DNA of 64,000 nt from Arcobacteraceae bacterium (GCA_021107755.1 JAIOSF010000002.1:1-64000), one strand, 5' to 3'. Counted from the stretch's first letter, positions 1 through 10,083 are shown. A program made the numbers and translations. Notes: generated by a model from the sequence alone, not told the origin.

Positions 1-665
1 GCTTGAGCAACTTCGTGGTGACCTAGAACTACTTCTAAACCAACCTCTTCAAGAACTTGCATCATCTCTGCTCTTAAATCTACCATAGAATCTGTTGGTT
101 GTACTGGGAAGTATCCACCTTTTGTTCCAGGTCTATGTCCCATGTTTCCAAATTCATACTCTGTATCTCTACTCCAAGCACCCTCTGTTGAGTCAACTCT
201 AAAGTATGCACTGTTTGTGTCATCTCTAAATTTCACATCATCAAAAACGAAAAATTCATTTTCAGGTCCAAAATATGCAGCATCTGCAATACCTAAATCT
301 TCCGCATGTTTTAATGCTTTTTTAGCAATAGATCTTGGACATTTAGCATAAAGCTCATTTTTGTAGATATCATAAACATCACAAATAACTATAATTGTAC
401 TATCCGCTGTAAATGGATCTAAAAATGCAGTAGAAACCTCTGGCTTTAATAACATATCTGATTTATTAATTGGTTGCCATGCATCAATACTAGAACCATC
501 AAAAGGTAATCCATTTTCAAGTTGATCTGCACTTACTGCACTCATTCTGTATGAAATATGATGCCATGCACCTTTGATATCAGAAAATCTAAAATCAACA
601 AATCCAACTTCATTTTCTTCACAATATTTAAAAAATTCCTCTGTATTATTTACAAATTTACCCAT
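1..665 (-). CDS. glnA: Glutamine synthetase, N-terminal part (3' end outside window)
   Basis: Makes glutamine from glutamate, ammonia and ATP in the cytoplasm. Translating the minus strand from the ATG at 665 gives a protein beginning [20 protein letters not shown], followed by the beta-grasp sequence [14 protein letters not shown], then [11 protein letters not shown] and the GPENEFF segment with metal-binding Glu residues. All are typical of bacterial type I GlnA. A good ribosome site (AGGAG on the minus strand, 674-678) lies about 8 bases before the ATG. Only about 221 codons are present; the gene runs off the left edge. It is divergent from the yggS-like gene across 154 bases of very AT-rich DNA. 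Confidence 0.95.
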   Translation of the reverse strand, partial: MGKFVNNTEEFFKYCEENEVGFVDFRFSDIKGAWHHISYRMSAVSADQLENGLPFDGSSIDAWQPINKSDMLLKPEVSTAFLDPFTADSTIIVICDVYDIYKNELYAKCPRSIAKKALKHAEDLGIADAAYFGPENEFFVFDDVKFRDDTNSAYFRVDSTEGAWSRDTEYEFGNMGHRPGTKGGYFPVQPTDSMVDLRAEMMQVLEEVGLEVVLGHHEVAQ

Positions 666-772
666 ATACTTAACTCCTGTATTATTTTTAAACATTTTAT
701 CTTATTAATTCAAAAAATAAAGTTAATTTTTGTATATAAAACATACAAAATTCTATTTTTACTATAAAAGAG

Positions 773-778
773 TATAAT
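773..778 (+). promoter_or_regulatory. Likely -10 box of the yggS-like gene
   Basis: A perfect TATAAT sits about 41 bases before the ATG at 820. It is preceded by T-rich DNA and has no clear -35 box, as is usual for the main sigma factor promoters of Campylobacterota. The ribosome site AAAGGAA follows near 808-814. Confidence 0.5.
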
Positions 779-819
779 ATAAAAACCAATACAATAATTT
801 TTATTATAAAAGGAATTTT

Positions 820-1491
820 ATGACCCAAAATCAAGCAATAGAGAATTTAGATAAAATCATAACAAAAATAGAATTTTCAAGACTCCAAGTTAGTGATCAC
901 CATATAGTACAGTTAGTAGCTATTAGTAAGTATTCAGAAGCTTCTGATATTAAAACACTTTATGAAGCAGGTCAAAGAGCTTTTGGAGAAAACAAAGTAC
1001 AAGATTTAAAAGAGAAACAAGAAATTTTAAAAGACTTACCAATAGCTTGGCATTTTGTAGGAAGTTTACAAAAAAATAAAATAAATAACCTTATAGATTG
1101 TAATCCATCATTGATGCACTCACTTGATAGTTTAGAATTAGCTCAGGAATTAGATAAAAAACTAAAAGTAAAAAACAAGACCATGCGATGTTTACTTCAA
1201 ATAAACTCTGCTTATGAAGAGTCTAAATCAGGAGTTGATCCAAAAGAGGCAGTTAGTATTTATAAGCAAATTCAAGAAAAATATACAAATATAAAACTAC
1301 AAGGTATTATGAGTATAGGAGCCCATAGTGAAGATTCAACAAAGATTCTGGAAAGTTTTCAAATCACAAGAGCTATTTTTAACCAATGTGATGGTGCAAC
1401 CATTTGCTCCATGGGTATGAGCGGAGATTTTGAACTTGCCATTGCTAATGGAAGTAATATGATCAGAGTAGGAAGTGCTTTATTTAAATAA
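820..1491 (+). CDS. yggS: YggS/PLPBP-family pyridoxal-phosphate homeostasis protein
   Basis: A small cytoplasmic PLP-binding protein of the alanine-racemase-like barrel family, known from other bacteria to buffer PLP and affect amino-acid and keto-acid balance; no enzyme activity is established for the family. The 223 residues match the family's usual length. The PLP lysine is K37 in the VAISKYSE strand. FGENKVQD, WHFVGSLQKNK and the C-terminal SMGMSGDFELAI and IRVGSALF motifs are all diagnostic. The ATG is preceded by AAAGGAA. It is a single-gene transcript: divergent from glnA and convergent with the rhodanese gene, with a hairpin terminator at its stop codon. Confidence 0.93.
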   Translation: MTQNQAIENLDKIITKIEFSRLQVSDHHIVQLVAISKYSEASDIKTLYEAGQRAFGENKVQDLKEKQEILKDLPIAWHFVGSLQKNKINNLIDCNPSLMHSLDSLELAQELDKKLKVKNKTMRCLLQINSAYEESKSGVDPKEAVSIYKQIQEKYTNIKLQGIMSIGAHSEDSTKILESFQITRAIFNQCDGATICSMGMSGDFELAIANGSNMIRVGSALFK

Positions 1492-1500
1492 GCACTTTTT
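1473..1500 (+). terminator. Intrinsic terminator of the yggS-like gene
   Basis: Perfect 8-bp inverted repeat AAGTGCTT / AAGCACTT (1473-1480 and 1490-1497) with a 9-base loop, followed by a run of T. It overlaps the stop codon of the yggS-like gene. The T-run is present only on the plus strand. Confidence 0.7.
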
Positions 1501-1920
1501 CTACTCTTTTACAGTTTCCAATCCCTTATCAATCCAACCATAGTTTATCCCACCATCAAGTTCTTGTACATACTTATATCCAAGTTGAATACCAAGTAGT
1601 TCTCCAACAGCTTTAGTTCTATTTGCATGGGCACACACTAAAATAAATGGTTGATCTTTTGAGGTTACTATTTTAGTAAATTTTGCCATCCAAGCGTTGA
1701 TATCGTATCTCCCTTGCCCATCAAAAAAAGTGAGTTTGTGACTTCCTTTGATGATACCAAATCGTTCCCACTCATCGGGTCTTCTTATATCTATAACTAT
1801 CGCACCATTTTTAAGTGCCTCTTCAACTTGTGCTGTTTTTAAAGTTGTAAAACCAGCCATCAATGTTTCTGCCATAATTAACACCCCTACTATTATTATT
1901 TTTATCCTATTAAATTTCAT
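1501..1920 (-). CDS. Secreted rhodanese-like domain protein
   Basis: A single rhodanese domain (about residues 28-137) behind an N-terminal hydrophobic segment (residues 7-22) that reads as a signal peptide, so it probably acts in the periplasm as a sulfurtransferase or persulfide carrier. The predicted active-site loop is CAHANR, with the nucleophile at C96 and R101. VIDIRRPDEW is the typical CH2A region. At 139 residues it is the normal size for a one-domain secreted rhodanese. A strong ribosome site (AAGGGAG) precedes the ATG. It stands alone: convergent with the yggS-like gene, and 138 bases from the permease gene. Its physiological sulfur substrate cannot be told from sequence. Confidence 0.85.
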   Translation of the reverse strand: MKFNRIKIIIVGVLIMAETLMAGFTTLKTAQVEEALKNGAIVIDIRRPDEWERFGIIKGSHKLTFFDGQGRYDINAWMAKFTKIVTSKDQPFILVCAHANRTKAVGELLGIQLGYKYVQELDGGINYGWIDKGLETVKE

Positions 1921-2058
1921 CTTCTCCCTTTTGTTTACAATAAGTCAAAGAAAAGCTCAGAAATAGGTAAGATTTTGCTAAAGAAAATATAAAGGTGTAC
2001 AGTAGTACATCAAGTATTTTTTTAGTTAAAAGTTGCCTACTTCTGTACTTTTATTGAT

Positions 2059-3267
2059 TTATTCATTTCTTAATACATCTAGTACATCGATTTGTGTTGC
2101 TTTTTTTGCTGGATAATATGAAGATAAAAATACTATCACCATACTCCCTATAACTATAGATATAAAGTCTATTACATCTAAAACAAGTGGTAATTTAGAA
2201 GTACCATATACATCAGCAGGTAAAGAGATAATATCAAAATTTTCTAATAAATAAATTCCACTAAAACCTAATAGTATTCCCAATAATATTCCAGTATATC
2301 CTATAATAATTCCCAGTCTTAAAAAGATATGTTTTACCTCTTTTGCACTTGCACCAAGTGATAAAAGTAATGCAATCTCTTTTCTTCTACTCATAACTGT
2401 CATAAGAAGTGAGCTAATAATATTAAGTGATGCAATAAGAATTATCAGCATCAATACTACAAATAAAGCTTTCTTCTCCATCTCCATAGCTGCAAAGAAG
2501 TTTCCATTTTGTTGCCACCAACCAACAACTCCAACACCAAAAGATGGTAGCTCTTTTTTAATTCGCTCTATATCTTTAAATGGCTCATCACTATATATAT
2601 GTATCCCATCATAATATTTATCACTTTTTTTCAATATGGTTCGAAGAGCTTCAATAGAGGTATACATATAAGCTTTGTCATAAGCTGTAAGTCCCGATTT
2701 AAACTCACCACTATAGATAAATCTTTTCATCTTTGGCATCATTGAAAAACCACTTGGACTTATTGTAGTAAAATACAAAGTAACTTTTTGTTCATCATAA
2801 AGATATAGGCTATCTTTTATCCCTTGTCCAACAATAATATGATATTTCCCTAAATTATCTAATTTATCTGCTGTTTGTTTATAGATTTTATTGATTGATG
2901 CTTCTTTTTCTTTATCAACACCAAAAATAACCCCACCACTCATAGACTCATCACTTTGAATCATCACTTGAGAAGTTAAATAGGGTGAAAACTTTAATTC
3001 AGGAAATTTTTTCTCTAACTTATATAGAAGTCCTTCATTTACTGTCCCATCTATTTGAGGATAGATACTTAAAGGATAATTCATAGTAAAAAGTTTATCT
3101 TTGAACTCTTTAGCAGTTCCATTCATAATAGCCATAGCGACAATTAAAACCATCACCCCAACACTAACTCCTACAAATGCCAAAATAGCACTTATAGAGA
3201 TAAATGGATTTTTTTTATCAAATTTAAGATATTTTCTTATTATAAAATTTATTAATTTTGTATTCAA
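2059..3267 (-). CDS. LolC/LolE-type ABC transporter permease (FtsX fold)
   Basis: Inner-membrane permease subunit of the MacB/LolCE type, which in the Lol system moves lipoproteins out of the inner membrane to LolA. It has one N-terminal membrane segment (about 23-48), a periplasmic domain of about 220 residues, and three C-terminal membrane segments with the FtsX signature SRRKEIALLLSLGAS. The start is a TTG at 3267: an in-frame stop lies immediately upstream and the next Met is inside the first membrane segment. The gene follows secA by 9 bases, and lolA is just beyond secA, which supports a role in lipoprotein sorting. The matching LolD ATPase is not in the window. LolC and LolE cannot be told apart here; many Campylobacterota use one permease. 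Confidence 0.88.
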   Translation of the reverse strand: MNTKLINFIIRKYLKFDKKNPFISISAILAFVGVSVGVMVLIVAMAIMNGTAKEFKDKLFTMNYPLSIYPQIDGTVNEGLLYKLEKKFPELKFSPYLTSQVMIQSDESMSGGVIFGVDKEKEASINKIYKQTADKLDNLGKYHIIVGQGIKDSLYLYDEQKVTLYFTTISPSGFSMMPKMKRFIYSGEFKSGLTAYDKAYMYTSIEALRTILKKSDKYYDGIHIYSDEPFKDIERIKKELPSFGVGVVGWWQQNGNFFAAMEMEKKALFVVLMLIILIASLNIISSLLMTVMSRRKEIALLLSLGASAKEVKHIFLRLGIIIGYTGILLGILLGFSGIYLLENFDIISLPADVYGTSKLPLVLDVIDFISIVIGSMVIVFLSSYYPAKKATQIDVLDVLRNE

Positions 3268-3276
3268 CTACTTTGC

Positions 3277-5895
3277 CTATGCTTTAGCTAGAAGTCCTTT
3301 TTTAGGACCACTTTGTCCACAACATTGTTTATATTTTTTACCACTTCCACAAGGACAAGGTGCATTTCTAGGAGTTTTCTTTTGTGTAGCTGTAGTTGAT
3401 TCTTGACTACTTAAAGAAACATCTTCAATAGTATGTTCCATCTCTTCTCTTAGTTTTTCTATAGCTGCTTTTTCTCTTTCCATCTCATCTTCATCTCTTA
3501 ATTGAACAGAAAAAAGTATTCTTATAATCTCAAATTTTATAGAACCTATTAGTTCTAAGAACATATTGTATGATTCTTTTTTATACTCTACTAATGGATC
3601 TTTTTGGTTATAACCTCTAAGTCCAATTCCTGTTTTTAGAGTATCCATTGAATATAAATGCTCTCTATACGCTTTATCTAAAACTTGAAGATATAGAATT
3701 CTCTCTATCTCATGTCTTTGTTCTGGTGCAGGGGCACTCATCTTTTGTTCATAGATATCTTTTAATATTGTAACAAGTTTTTCATACATCTCATCAAAAT
3801 CATCTGATTCTATATCCTCTTTTGATATATCAACATTTAAATCTTCTTTGATTTTAAGTACTACATTTTCATAATTAAAATCTTCAATCATTACACTTGT
3901 ACTGACATCTTTTGCATTCTCAATAGTTACTGATACAAATTCTCCAATATTTTCATCAATTTTTGATGTAATATCATAATCTTCACTTAAAAGATTATTT
4001 CTAAAGCTATAGATTACTTTTCTTTGTTCATTTGCTACATCATCATACTCTAATAGATGTTTTCTTGACTCAAAGTGCATAGTTTCTACTTTTTTCTGTG
4101 CATTTTCAACTGCTCTTGTAACCATACCAGATTCAATATGTTCACCCTCTTCAAGACCAAGTCTACTCATAACTCCAGCGATCTTATCACTTCCAAAAAT
4201 TCTTAAAAGATTATCTTCTAAACTAAGATAAAATTGAGATTCACCAACATCACCTTGTCGCCCTGCTCGTCCTCGAAGTTGGTTGTCAATTCTTCTACTT
4301 TCGTGTCTTTCAGTTCCAAGAATCACTAACCCTCCAAGTTCTAAACACTCTTTTGGTAGCTTAATATCAACCCCACGACCAGCCATATTTGTAGCTATTG
4401 TAACAGCACCTTTAAGTCCAGCATCTTCAACAATTTTACCCTCTTTTTCATGCTGTTTAGCATTTAAAACTGTATGTGGTATTTTCTCTTTTTTCAATAA
4501 TTCATGTAGTTTTTCAGATTTTTCAATACTTGCAGTTCCCACTAAAACAGGTTGCCCTTTTTGATTTAACTCTTTGATTCTATTACAAACAGCTACAAAT
4601 TTTTCTCTCTCTGTTTTATAAATAAGGTCATTTTTATCTAATCTTTGGATAGGTACATTTGTTGGTATTGATACAACATCAAGATTATAAATCTCTGCAA
4701 ACTCTGTAGCTTCTGTTTGTGCTGTTCCTGTCATACCAGCTAACTTGTCATACATTCTAAAGTAGTTTTGGAAAGTGATATCAGCTAGTGTTTGAGACTC
4801 CTCTTTGATCTCAACACCCTCTTTTGCTTCTAAAGCTTGGTGTAAACCATCACTAAATCTTCGCCCTTCACTTAATCGTCCTGTAAACTCATCAACAATG
4901 ATTACCTCATCATTTTGTACAACATAATCAACATCTTTTTCAAATAAATAGTTTGCTTTTAAAGCCTGATCTAAATTATGTGAAAGTGAAGCAAACTCTA
5001 AAGAATAAAGATTGTCTACACCGTATAACTCTTGAGCTTTTTCAATCCCAGCTTCTGTTAAAAGTACCACTTTATTTTTCTCATCAACAGTAAAATCACC
5101 AGTAACTTCATCTGATTCACTAGGATTTTTAGCCTCTTTTCTTTCACCTTTTTCAAGTTGTAGTGCTATTTTTTGAGATCTTACATAGTCAGAGTTTTTA
5201 TGACTTGTAGGTCCAGAAATAATTAAAGGAGTTCTAGCCTCATCAATCAAAATTGAATCCACCTCATCCACTATTACAAAATTATAATTTCTCTGCACTT
5301 GCTCTTCAAGTGAATAGTGCATATTATCTCGTAAGAAGTCAAATCCAAACTCATTGTTTGTACCATAAGTGATATCTGCATTGTATTGCTCTTGTCGTTC
5401 TGACTCACTTCCTATAGCTGCTGTTAAAGCACCTACACTAAATCCAAGAAAATTATATAAAGGCTCTAATTCTTTTGCATCTCTACTTGCAAGATAATCA
5501 TTTACAGTAACTACATGTACCCCTTTTCCACTAAGTGCATTCAAAGCAACAGCTAAAGTACCAACAAGAGTTTTCCCCTCTCCAGTTTTCATCTCAGCTA
5601 TTCGTCCTTCATGTAAAACCATACCACCAATAAGCTGTACATCATAGTGTCTCATGTTTAAAACTCTTTTACTAGCTTCTCTTGTGATTGCAAAACTATC
5701 TACGAGTACTTCATCTAAGGTTTTTGTATTATTTTGAACCTCATTTTTTAGTTCATTAAATCTTTGTTGTAATTCTTCATTTGTAAGTGTTGCGTAAGAT
5801 TCCTCTAAAGCATTGATAAGTTCTACCCTTTTTCTATACTTTTTAACCTCTTTATCATTTTTAGTTCCGAATATTTTTGAAAAGATATTTAACAT
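3277..5895 (-). CDS. secA: Preprotein translocase motor ATPase SecA
   Basis: Drives protein export through SecYEG. The 872 residues carry Walker A MKTGEGKT (102-109), Walker [15 protein letters not shown] (from 209), the preprotein cross-linking region, the second RecA-like domain with GTASIEKSE and GRAGRQGD, and a C-terminal zinc-binding CxCx8CC (C847, C849, C858, C859) that contacts SecB or lipids. It is full length. AAGGAA lies ahead of the ATG. The gene is divergent from lolA and is followed by the permease gene, probably cotranscribed. Confidence 0.98.
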   Translation of the reverse strand: MLNIFSKIFGTKNDKEVKKYRKRVELINALEESYATLTNEELQQRFNELKNEVQNNTKTLDEVLVDSFAITREASKRVLNMRHYDVQLIGGMVLHEGRIAEMKTGEGKTLVGTLAVALNALSGKGVHVVTVNDYLASRDAKELEPLYNFLGFSVGALTAAIGSESERQEQYNADITYGTNNEFGFDFLRDNMHYSLEEQVQRNYNFVIVDEVDSILIDEARTPLIISGPTSHKNSDYVRSQKIALQLEKGERKEAKNPSESDEVTGDFTVDEKNKVVLLTEAGIEKAQELYGVDNLYSLEFASLSHNLDQALKANYLFEKDVDYVVQNDEVIIVDEFTGRLSEGRRFSDGLHQALEAKEGVEIKEESQTLADITFQNYFRMYDKLAGMTGTAQTEATEFAEIYNLDVVSIPTNVPIQRLDKNDLIYKTEREKFVAVCNRIKELNQKGQPVLVGTASIEKSEKLHELLKKEKIPHTVLNAKQHEKEGKIVEDAGLKGAVTIATNMAGRGVDIKLPKECLELGGLVILGTERHESRRIDNQLRGRAGRQGDVGESQFYLSLEDNLLRIFGSDKIAGVMSRLGLEEGEHIESGMVTRAVENAQKKVETMHFESRKHLLEYDDVANEQRKVIYSFRNNLLSEDYDITSKIDENIGEFVSVTIENAKDVSTSVMIEDFNYENVVLKIKEDLNVDISKEDIESDDFDEMYEKLVTILKDIYEQKMSAPAPEQRHEIERILYLQVLDKAYREHLYSMDTLKTGIGLRGYNQKDPLVEYKKESYNMFLELIGSIKFEIIRILFSVQLRDEDEMEREKAAIEKLREEMEHTIEDVSLSSQESTTATQKKTPRNAPCPCGSGKKYKQCCGQSGPKKGLLAKA

Positions 5896-5951
5896 TTATA
5901 GTGTTCCTTGTTGTATGTTTTGTAAGTAAAATCGCTTAAGACGATATATGC

Positions 5952-5957
5952 TATAAT
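5952..5957 (+). promoter_or_regulatory. Extended -10 promoter of lolA
   Basis: TATAAT preceded by TGC gives a full extended -10 element, 31 bases before the lolA ATG at 5989, in the 93-base gap between divergent secA and lolA. No -35 consensus is visible. Confidence 0.55.
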
Positions 5958-5988
5958 TTGAAGCTATTATTTTATCCAAAGGTTTGTT

Positions 5989-6507
5989 ATGAAGTCATTA
6001 ATTCTATCTTTTTTTTTCGCAACTATATTATTTGCTAATAACCTTCAAAATATCAATAGTTTTGAAGCTTCATTTAAACAATCAATTATTAATAGTTCAA
6101 ATAAAGAGATACTTTATACAGGAAAAATATATATAAAAAAGCCTCTACAAATAGTATGGCAATACAATGAACCAACCCAAAAGTTTGTTTATATCAAAAA
6201 CAATAATGTAACTATCATAGAACCAGAATTAGAACAAGTAATAATCTCTAAACTTGATAAAGAGTTTAATATCTTAGAACTTTTAAATACCTCTACTAAA
6301 ATATCTTCATCTGAATATCTTGCTACTTTTAATAATACTCAATATACACTAACTGTTATAAATGATATACTTCAAAGTATAAGCTACAAAGACAACATTG
6401 ATAATAACATTCTTATAAGTTTCTCTAAAATAGATCAAAATAAACCTATCTTAGATAATATATTTGAATTTAAGATACCTACTGATTACGATATCATAAG
6501 AAAGTAA
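5989..6507 (+). CDS. lolA: Periplasmic outer-membrane lipoprotein carrier LolA
   Basis: Periplasmic chaperone that takes lipoproteins from the LolCDE-type transporter to the outer membrane. It has a signal peptide (residues 1-16, ending LFA before NN). The mature part then reads like LolA: SFEASFKQ strand, GKIYIKKPLQIVWQY (the common KKPxxxRW-type motif), and a C-terminal beta-rich half. Length is 172 residues, slightly short but within the range for epsilon-type LolA. A ribosome site (AAAGG) and an extended -10 promoter precede it. secA and the permease are the divergent neighbours, and rnpB follows 24 bases after its stop. Confidence 0.88.
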   Translation: MKSLILSFFFATILFANNLQNINSFEASFKQSIINSSNKEILYTGKIYIKKPLQIVWQYNEPTQKFVYIKNNNVTIIEPELEQVIISKLDKEFNILELLNTSTKISSSEYLATFNNTQYTLTVINDILQSISYKDNIDNNILISFSKIDQNKPILDNIFEFKIPTDYDIIRK

Positions 6508-6518
6508 GTTATTTTAGA

Positions 6519-6524
6519 TATAAT
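6519..6524 (+). promoter_or_regulatory. -10 box of rnpB
   Basis: TATAAT just after the lolA stop codon. Seven bases downstream is the predicted 5' end of the RNase P RNA (about 6531), which is the right spacing for a transcription start. Confidence 0.6.
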
Positions 6525-6530
6525 TAGACT

Positions 6531-6857
6531 TAAGGTACAATAAGCAATAGCTTGCATTTTGCAAGAGGAAAGTCTGAGCTGCTGTGAAGTATGGTTCCAT
6601 TTAACTAATGGCTAGGGCAACCTAAGGGACAGTGCAACAGAAAGTAAACTACCTATTATTTTTAATAGGAAAAGGTGAAACGGCGAGGTAAGAGCTCACC
6701 AGTGTCTTAAGCAATTTTGACAGCTATGTAAACCCAACCTGCAGCAAGAAGAGATGGTATAAACTTCACATTTTTGGCTCTTCGCACGATTGATTTTGTA
6801 AAAAATCAACTAGATAAATTATTGCTAACTACAAAACTCAGCTTACCGTTGTACCCT
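6531..6857 (+). ncRNA. rnpB: RNase P RNA, bacterial type A
   Basis: Catalytic RNA that trims the 5' leader of tRNA precursors. The terminal helix P1 is visible: GGTACAA (6534-6540) pairs with TTGTACC (6849-6855), extended by AAGC with GCTT. Conserved cores are present: GAGGAAAGTC (6565-6574), the GGGCAACCTAAGGGACAGTG stretch (from about 6615), CAACAGAAA (from 6635), and GGTGAAACGG followed by TAAGAGCTCACCAG (6673-6702). Length is about 327 bases. A short T-run follows P1. It fills the only gene-free stretch over 300 bases in the window. Confidence 0.95.
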
Positions 6858-6879
6858 AATTTTTTTAAATGGATATCTT

Positions 6880-7407
6880 ATGATAATAAATATACTTTTT
6901 TTAACCTCAGACGATGATTATATTTTAGATTTTATTAAATATGCACTAGAAGATCTATTACCAAATACAGAGGTAAATCTTTTTGGTGCACATTCAGAAG
7001 AACGAGCCTATGAACTTTTACAACAAGAAAATATAAAATTAATAATAGCAGATATGGATATTTGTACAATAGAATCATACGAGTTTTATGATGATTTAAA
7101 GAAAAAAAACTATAGCACTATTCCATTTGTATTTTTATCTTCAGATATAGAAAATCAAGAATTTTCAATGCTCAAAGGGATAGAAAATTTCTTTTTAAAA
7201 CCTTTAAGTGAAAAAAATTTAATAGAGAAGATAAATACTATACTTAATACTACATCTCCGTGTAGTCAAAATAACAAAAATAAAATCTTACAAGAGATAG
7301 ATGAACTTAGTTTAAACATAGAGAGTCATCTACTAGAAGCAAAAAGACTCACTGCTCTTCTAAGAAAAAAAGCAGATAGTTTAAATACTAATTCAACTGA
7401 TGAGTAA
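6880..7407 (+). CDS. Receiver-domain (CheY-like) protein with C-terminal helix
   Basis: A response-regulator receiver domain (residues 3-118): acidic cluster DDD (11-13), predicted phospho-acceptor D58 in LIIADMDI, S87/S88 in place of the usual Thr/Ser, and conserved K107 in FFLKPL. About 45 residues follow, predicted as a helix or short coiled coil, with no DNA-binding or enzyme domain. It could be a single-domain relay or a protein-interaction regulator. It starts 23 bases after rnpB and its 3' end overlaps the convergent dehydratase gene by 20 bases. No histidine kinase is nearby, so its partner is unknown. Confidence 0.75.
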   Translation: MIINILFLTSDDDYILDFIKYALEDLLPNTEVNLFGAHSEERAYELLQQENIKLIIADMDICTIESYEFYDDLKKKNYSTIPFVFLSSDIENQEFSMLKGIENFFLKPLSEKNLIEKINTILNTTSPCSQNNKNKILQEIDELSLNIESHLLEAKRLTALLRKKADSLNTNSTDE

Positions 7408-9124
7408 ATTCAGGAACTATCTCTTTTAATTTAGTTAATTTATCTTGTGTACTAATTAATTCAAAAATATCATGATTTAATTTTCCTATATCATACTCTG
7501 TACGACCTGCAACTGTGATTGATTCATATTGTGTTTGAGCATCACTATCATCTAGTAATAACTCTTCATAAAGCTTTTCACCCGGTCGTAATCCTGTATA
7601 CTCTATAGATATATTATCTCTACCACTTAATTCAATCATTTTTTGTGCTAAATCAACTATTTTAATCGGTTCACCCATATCTAAAATAAATATCTCACCA
7701 CTATTCCCTATTGAAGCTGCTTGAAGTACTAGTTCACAAGCTTCAGGTATAAGCATAAAATATCGTGTAATATCTTTGTGTGTTACAGTTATAGGACCTC
7801 CTGCTTCTATTTGAGCTCTAAATTTAGGGATTACACTTCCACTTGAACCTAATACATTTCCAAATCGCACTGCAACAACTTGCGTATCTTTTGAATCTAC
7901 ATTTTGTAAATACAACTCACAAATACGCTTTGTAGTACCCATAACATTTGTAGGACGAACTGCTTTATCAGTTGAAATCAATAAAAATTTTTCCGCATTA
8001 TGCTTAATAGCACAATCTATTGTATTTTTAGTTCCTATTATATTATTAACTATTGCTTCTTTGATATTATGTTCTACTAATGGCACATGTTTATATGCTG
8101 CTGCGTGTATAACTATATCTGGAGTATATTTTTCAAATGTTTTTTCCAAATCTTCTTTGTTTACAACTGATTGCATAATAGGGATAATTTCTATTGTTGT
8201 TAATTGCTGTATCTCTTGTTCTATTTGATACAAATTAAATTCACTATGGTCTAGTAATATTATTTTAGAAGCTTTAAAAAATAAACATTGCCGAACAATC
8301 TCACTCCCTATACTTCCTCCAGCTCCTGTAACTAAAACAACTTTATTTGAAATAAATTGAGATATTTTTGTCTTATCTAAGTCTTTTGGGTGTCGTGCTA
8401 ATAAATCTTCGACTGAGATATGTTTTAACTGCTGTGAAAAATCTTTATCCCTTAGAATATCCTCTAAAGATGGGAGTATCTGTACATCTTTAAAAAATGT
8501 GTGTAAATCATCATAAATAGTATTTATATTCTCTGTTTTTGCACTTGGTATTGCAATAACAAGTAAATCAAGTTTTCTATTCTCTATACTATTTTTTAAC
8601 TCATTTCTTGAGATAATTTTAATACCATCTATACTTCTTCTTTGTAAAATAGTATCATCATCTACAAAATATTTTACCCTATATTCACTATTTCTAAACT
8701 CTTCATCAAGTTTCACACCAGCTTTACCAGCACCATAGATTACGACTTGTTTTGTTTTTGTGGTTCGGTTTCTATTTATTACAAAATAATAAAAATACAT
8801 TAAAAAATTGATAGAAAATATATAAAGAAATAACTCACTTGCTAAAAAAGCGAATCGAAACTCTCCATGATAATATGGTGCATACAAAATAAAAGGGACA
8901 ATATAAACAAAACTTTTAATCAAAAATGTTTTCTGAGTAGCCTTACTCCAAGAGAGTGAATAGTCTTTAAATATAAAAAATGAAGATAAACTTCGCAAAG
9001 TAATAACACTTAGAACTAAAGTTATATCAAAGTCTAAATGAAATATAAAAAAAGTCCACCAAAAAGTTACAAAAGATAGTCCTATTATCACTAGAAAATT
9101 TAATATTCGTTTGTCTAAAATCAT
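7388..9124 (-). CDS. Membrane nucleotide-sugar 4,6-dehydratase (WbpM/PglF/FlaA1 superfamily)
   Basis: Converts UDP-GlcNAc to its 4-keto-6-deoxy derivative in known relatives. Four N-terminal membrane segments (about 8-120) are followed by a first nucleotide-binding fold (GAGKAG, 131-136) and the catalytic SDR domain with TGAGGSIG (266-273). Active-site residues are T385-D386-K387 and MxxxK (M395, K399); Met in place of Tyr is the hallmark of the large WbpM/PglF class. Length (578) is normal. The gene overlaps the WecA/WbpL-like gene by ATGA. As last gene of the polysaccharide run, with a 4-reductase and a WbpL-like transferase directly upstream, it probably makes the precursor for the initiating QuiNAc or FucNAc. 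A PglF-type role in bacillosamine synthesis is the alternative. Confidence 0.9.
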   Translation of the reverse strand: MILDKRILNFLVIIGLSFVTFWWTFFIFHLDFDITLVLSVITLRSLSSFFIFKDYSLSWSKATQKTFLIKSFVYIVPFILYAPYYHGEFRFAFLASELFLYIFSINFLMYFYYFVINRNRTTKTKQVVIYGAGKAGVKLDEEFRNSEYRVKYFVDDDTILQRRSIDGIKIISRNELKNSIENRKLDLLVIAIPSAKTENINTIYDDLHTFFKDVQILPSLEDILRDKDFSQQLKHISVEDLLARHPKDLDKTKISQFISNKVVLVTGAGGSIGSEIVRQCLFFKASKIILLDHSEFNLYQIEQEIQQLTTIEIIPIMQSVVNKEDLEKTFEKYTPDIVIHAAAYKHVPLVEHNIKEAIVNNIIGTKNTIDCAIKHNAEKFLLISTDKAVRPTNVMGTTKRICELYLQNVDSKDTQVVAVRFGNVLGSSGSVIPKFRAQIEAGGPITVTHKDITRYFMLIPEACELVLQAASIGNSGEIFILDMGEPIKIVDLAQKMIELSGRDNISIEYTGLRPGEKLYEELLLDDSDAQTQYESITVAGRTEYDIGKLNHDIFELISTQDKLTKLKEIVPEFTHQLN

Positions 9125-10083
9125 TTAAATTCTTTCTTTTTATCTATATATTTTACAATAGAGTATAATAACATAATAGTTATGAGAAATACTACAAAAA
9201 TATTACTAATAAAATATACCAATAAAAATAAAATGAGATTAATAATAATTGAATAATTTGTAACTTTATAGTGACTCCAGCCAGATTGAGTAAGGCGTTG
9301 ATAAGCATGTTTCTTATGAGCTTGAGATAATTTTTCACCATTAAACTTTCGTCGTATTAATGTTAAAGTAGCATCAAACCAAAATACACCAAATAAAACT
9401 ATCCAAATCCATAAATTTGTAGCTTCTTGATTCCCATAATATATTGTGAATATAGCTATATTATATCCAAGAAATGTACTTCCTACATCACCCATAAATA
9501 TTTTTGCCTTATTCCAATTCCAATAAAGAAAACCTAGAACAGCCACAGCCAATACTATAAAATGACTTCCACCAAAAAGTATTAATCCTGCTAAACTTAA
9601 AAATAAAGCCTCACTACCAGCATAACCATTAATACCATCTAAAAAATTAAAGAGGTTAATGTACCAAACAATTAATAAAAAAGCAAAAATATTCGTCAAA
9701 AATAAATTTGAAATTTCTAAAATACCAAAACTTAAACTATTTAAACCACCTAATACACTAAGTCCACTTATAGCTACAACCATTTGAGTGATCAACCTAA
9801 TTTTTGGACTTAAGTCATAGATGTCATCAAAAAAACTTACAATTGAAATAATCACTCCCATCATTAAAGCATAAAATAACTTAAGTGGTATTTCATTAGT
9901 ATAATTTAAATAAAAAATACCACTAAACCAAACAATAGCTACAGCAATACCTCCACCATGAGGTGTAAGTGTAGTATGGGAACTTCTCTCATTTACTTTG
10001 GCTACAAGTGCTTTTTTTATATAAAAAATTTTAATGAAATAAGTTAAAGAAAAAGATACTATAAAAAAAATAATATAAATCAA
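9121..10083 (-). CDS. WecA/WbpL-type polyprenyl-phosphate sugar-1-phosphate transferase
   Basis: Starts the repeat unit by transferring an HexNAc-1-phosphate to undecaprenyl phosphate at the inner membrane. It has about ten membrane segments. Family residues are DDIYD (86-90), FNFLDGINGYAG (145-156), GDVGSTF (198-204) and HKKHAYQRL (256-264), the last typical of the WbpL branch. The start is a TTG whose TTGA overlaps the stop of the upstream reductase gene; the stop overlaps the dehydratase start as ATGA. The two neighbours suggest QuiNAc or FucNAc phosphate as substrate, but specificity is inference. Confidence 0.9.
   Translation of the reverse strand: MIYIIFFIVSFSLTYFIKIFYIKKALVAKVNERSSHTTLTPHGGGIAVAIVWFSGIFYLNYTNEIPLKLFYALMMGVIISIVSFFDDIYDLSPKIRLITQMVVAISGLSVLGGLNSLSFGILEISNLFLTNIFAFLLIVWYINLFNFLDGINGYAGSEALFLSLAGLILFGGSHFIVLAVAVLGFLYWNWNKAKIFMGDVGSTFLGYNIAIFTIYYGNQEATNLWIWIVLFGVFWFDATLTLIRRKFNGEKLSQAHKKHAYQRLTQSGWSHYKVTNYSIIINLILFLLVYFISNIFVVFLITIMLLYSIVKYIDKKKEFK

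Noticed and set aside
558-767. Plus-strand open frame over the 5' end of glnA and its upstream spacer
   Set aside because: It lies antisense to clearly coding glnA, is Lys/Phe/Ile-rich from AT bias, and has no ribosome site.
1985-2058. Hairpin-like inverted repeats after the permease gene
   Set aside because: Short stems (AAAAGT/ACTTTT and TGTA/TACA) without a T-run on the relevant strand; not convincing as a terminator.
3101-3406. Plus-strand open frame across the secA/permease junction
   Set aside because: Antisense to two well-conserved proteins, including the SecA zinc motif; no motif or ribosome site of its own.
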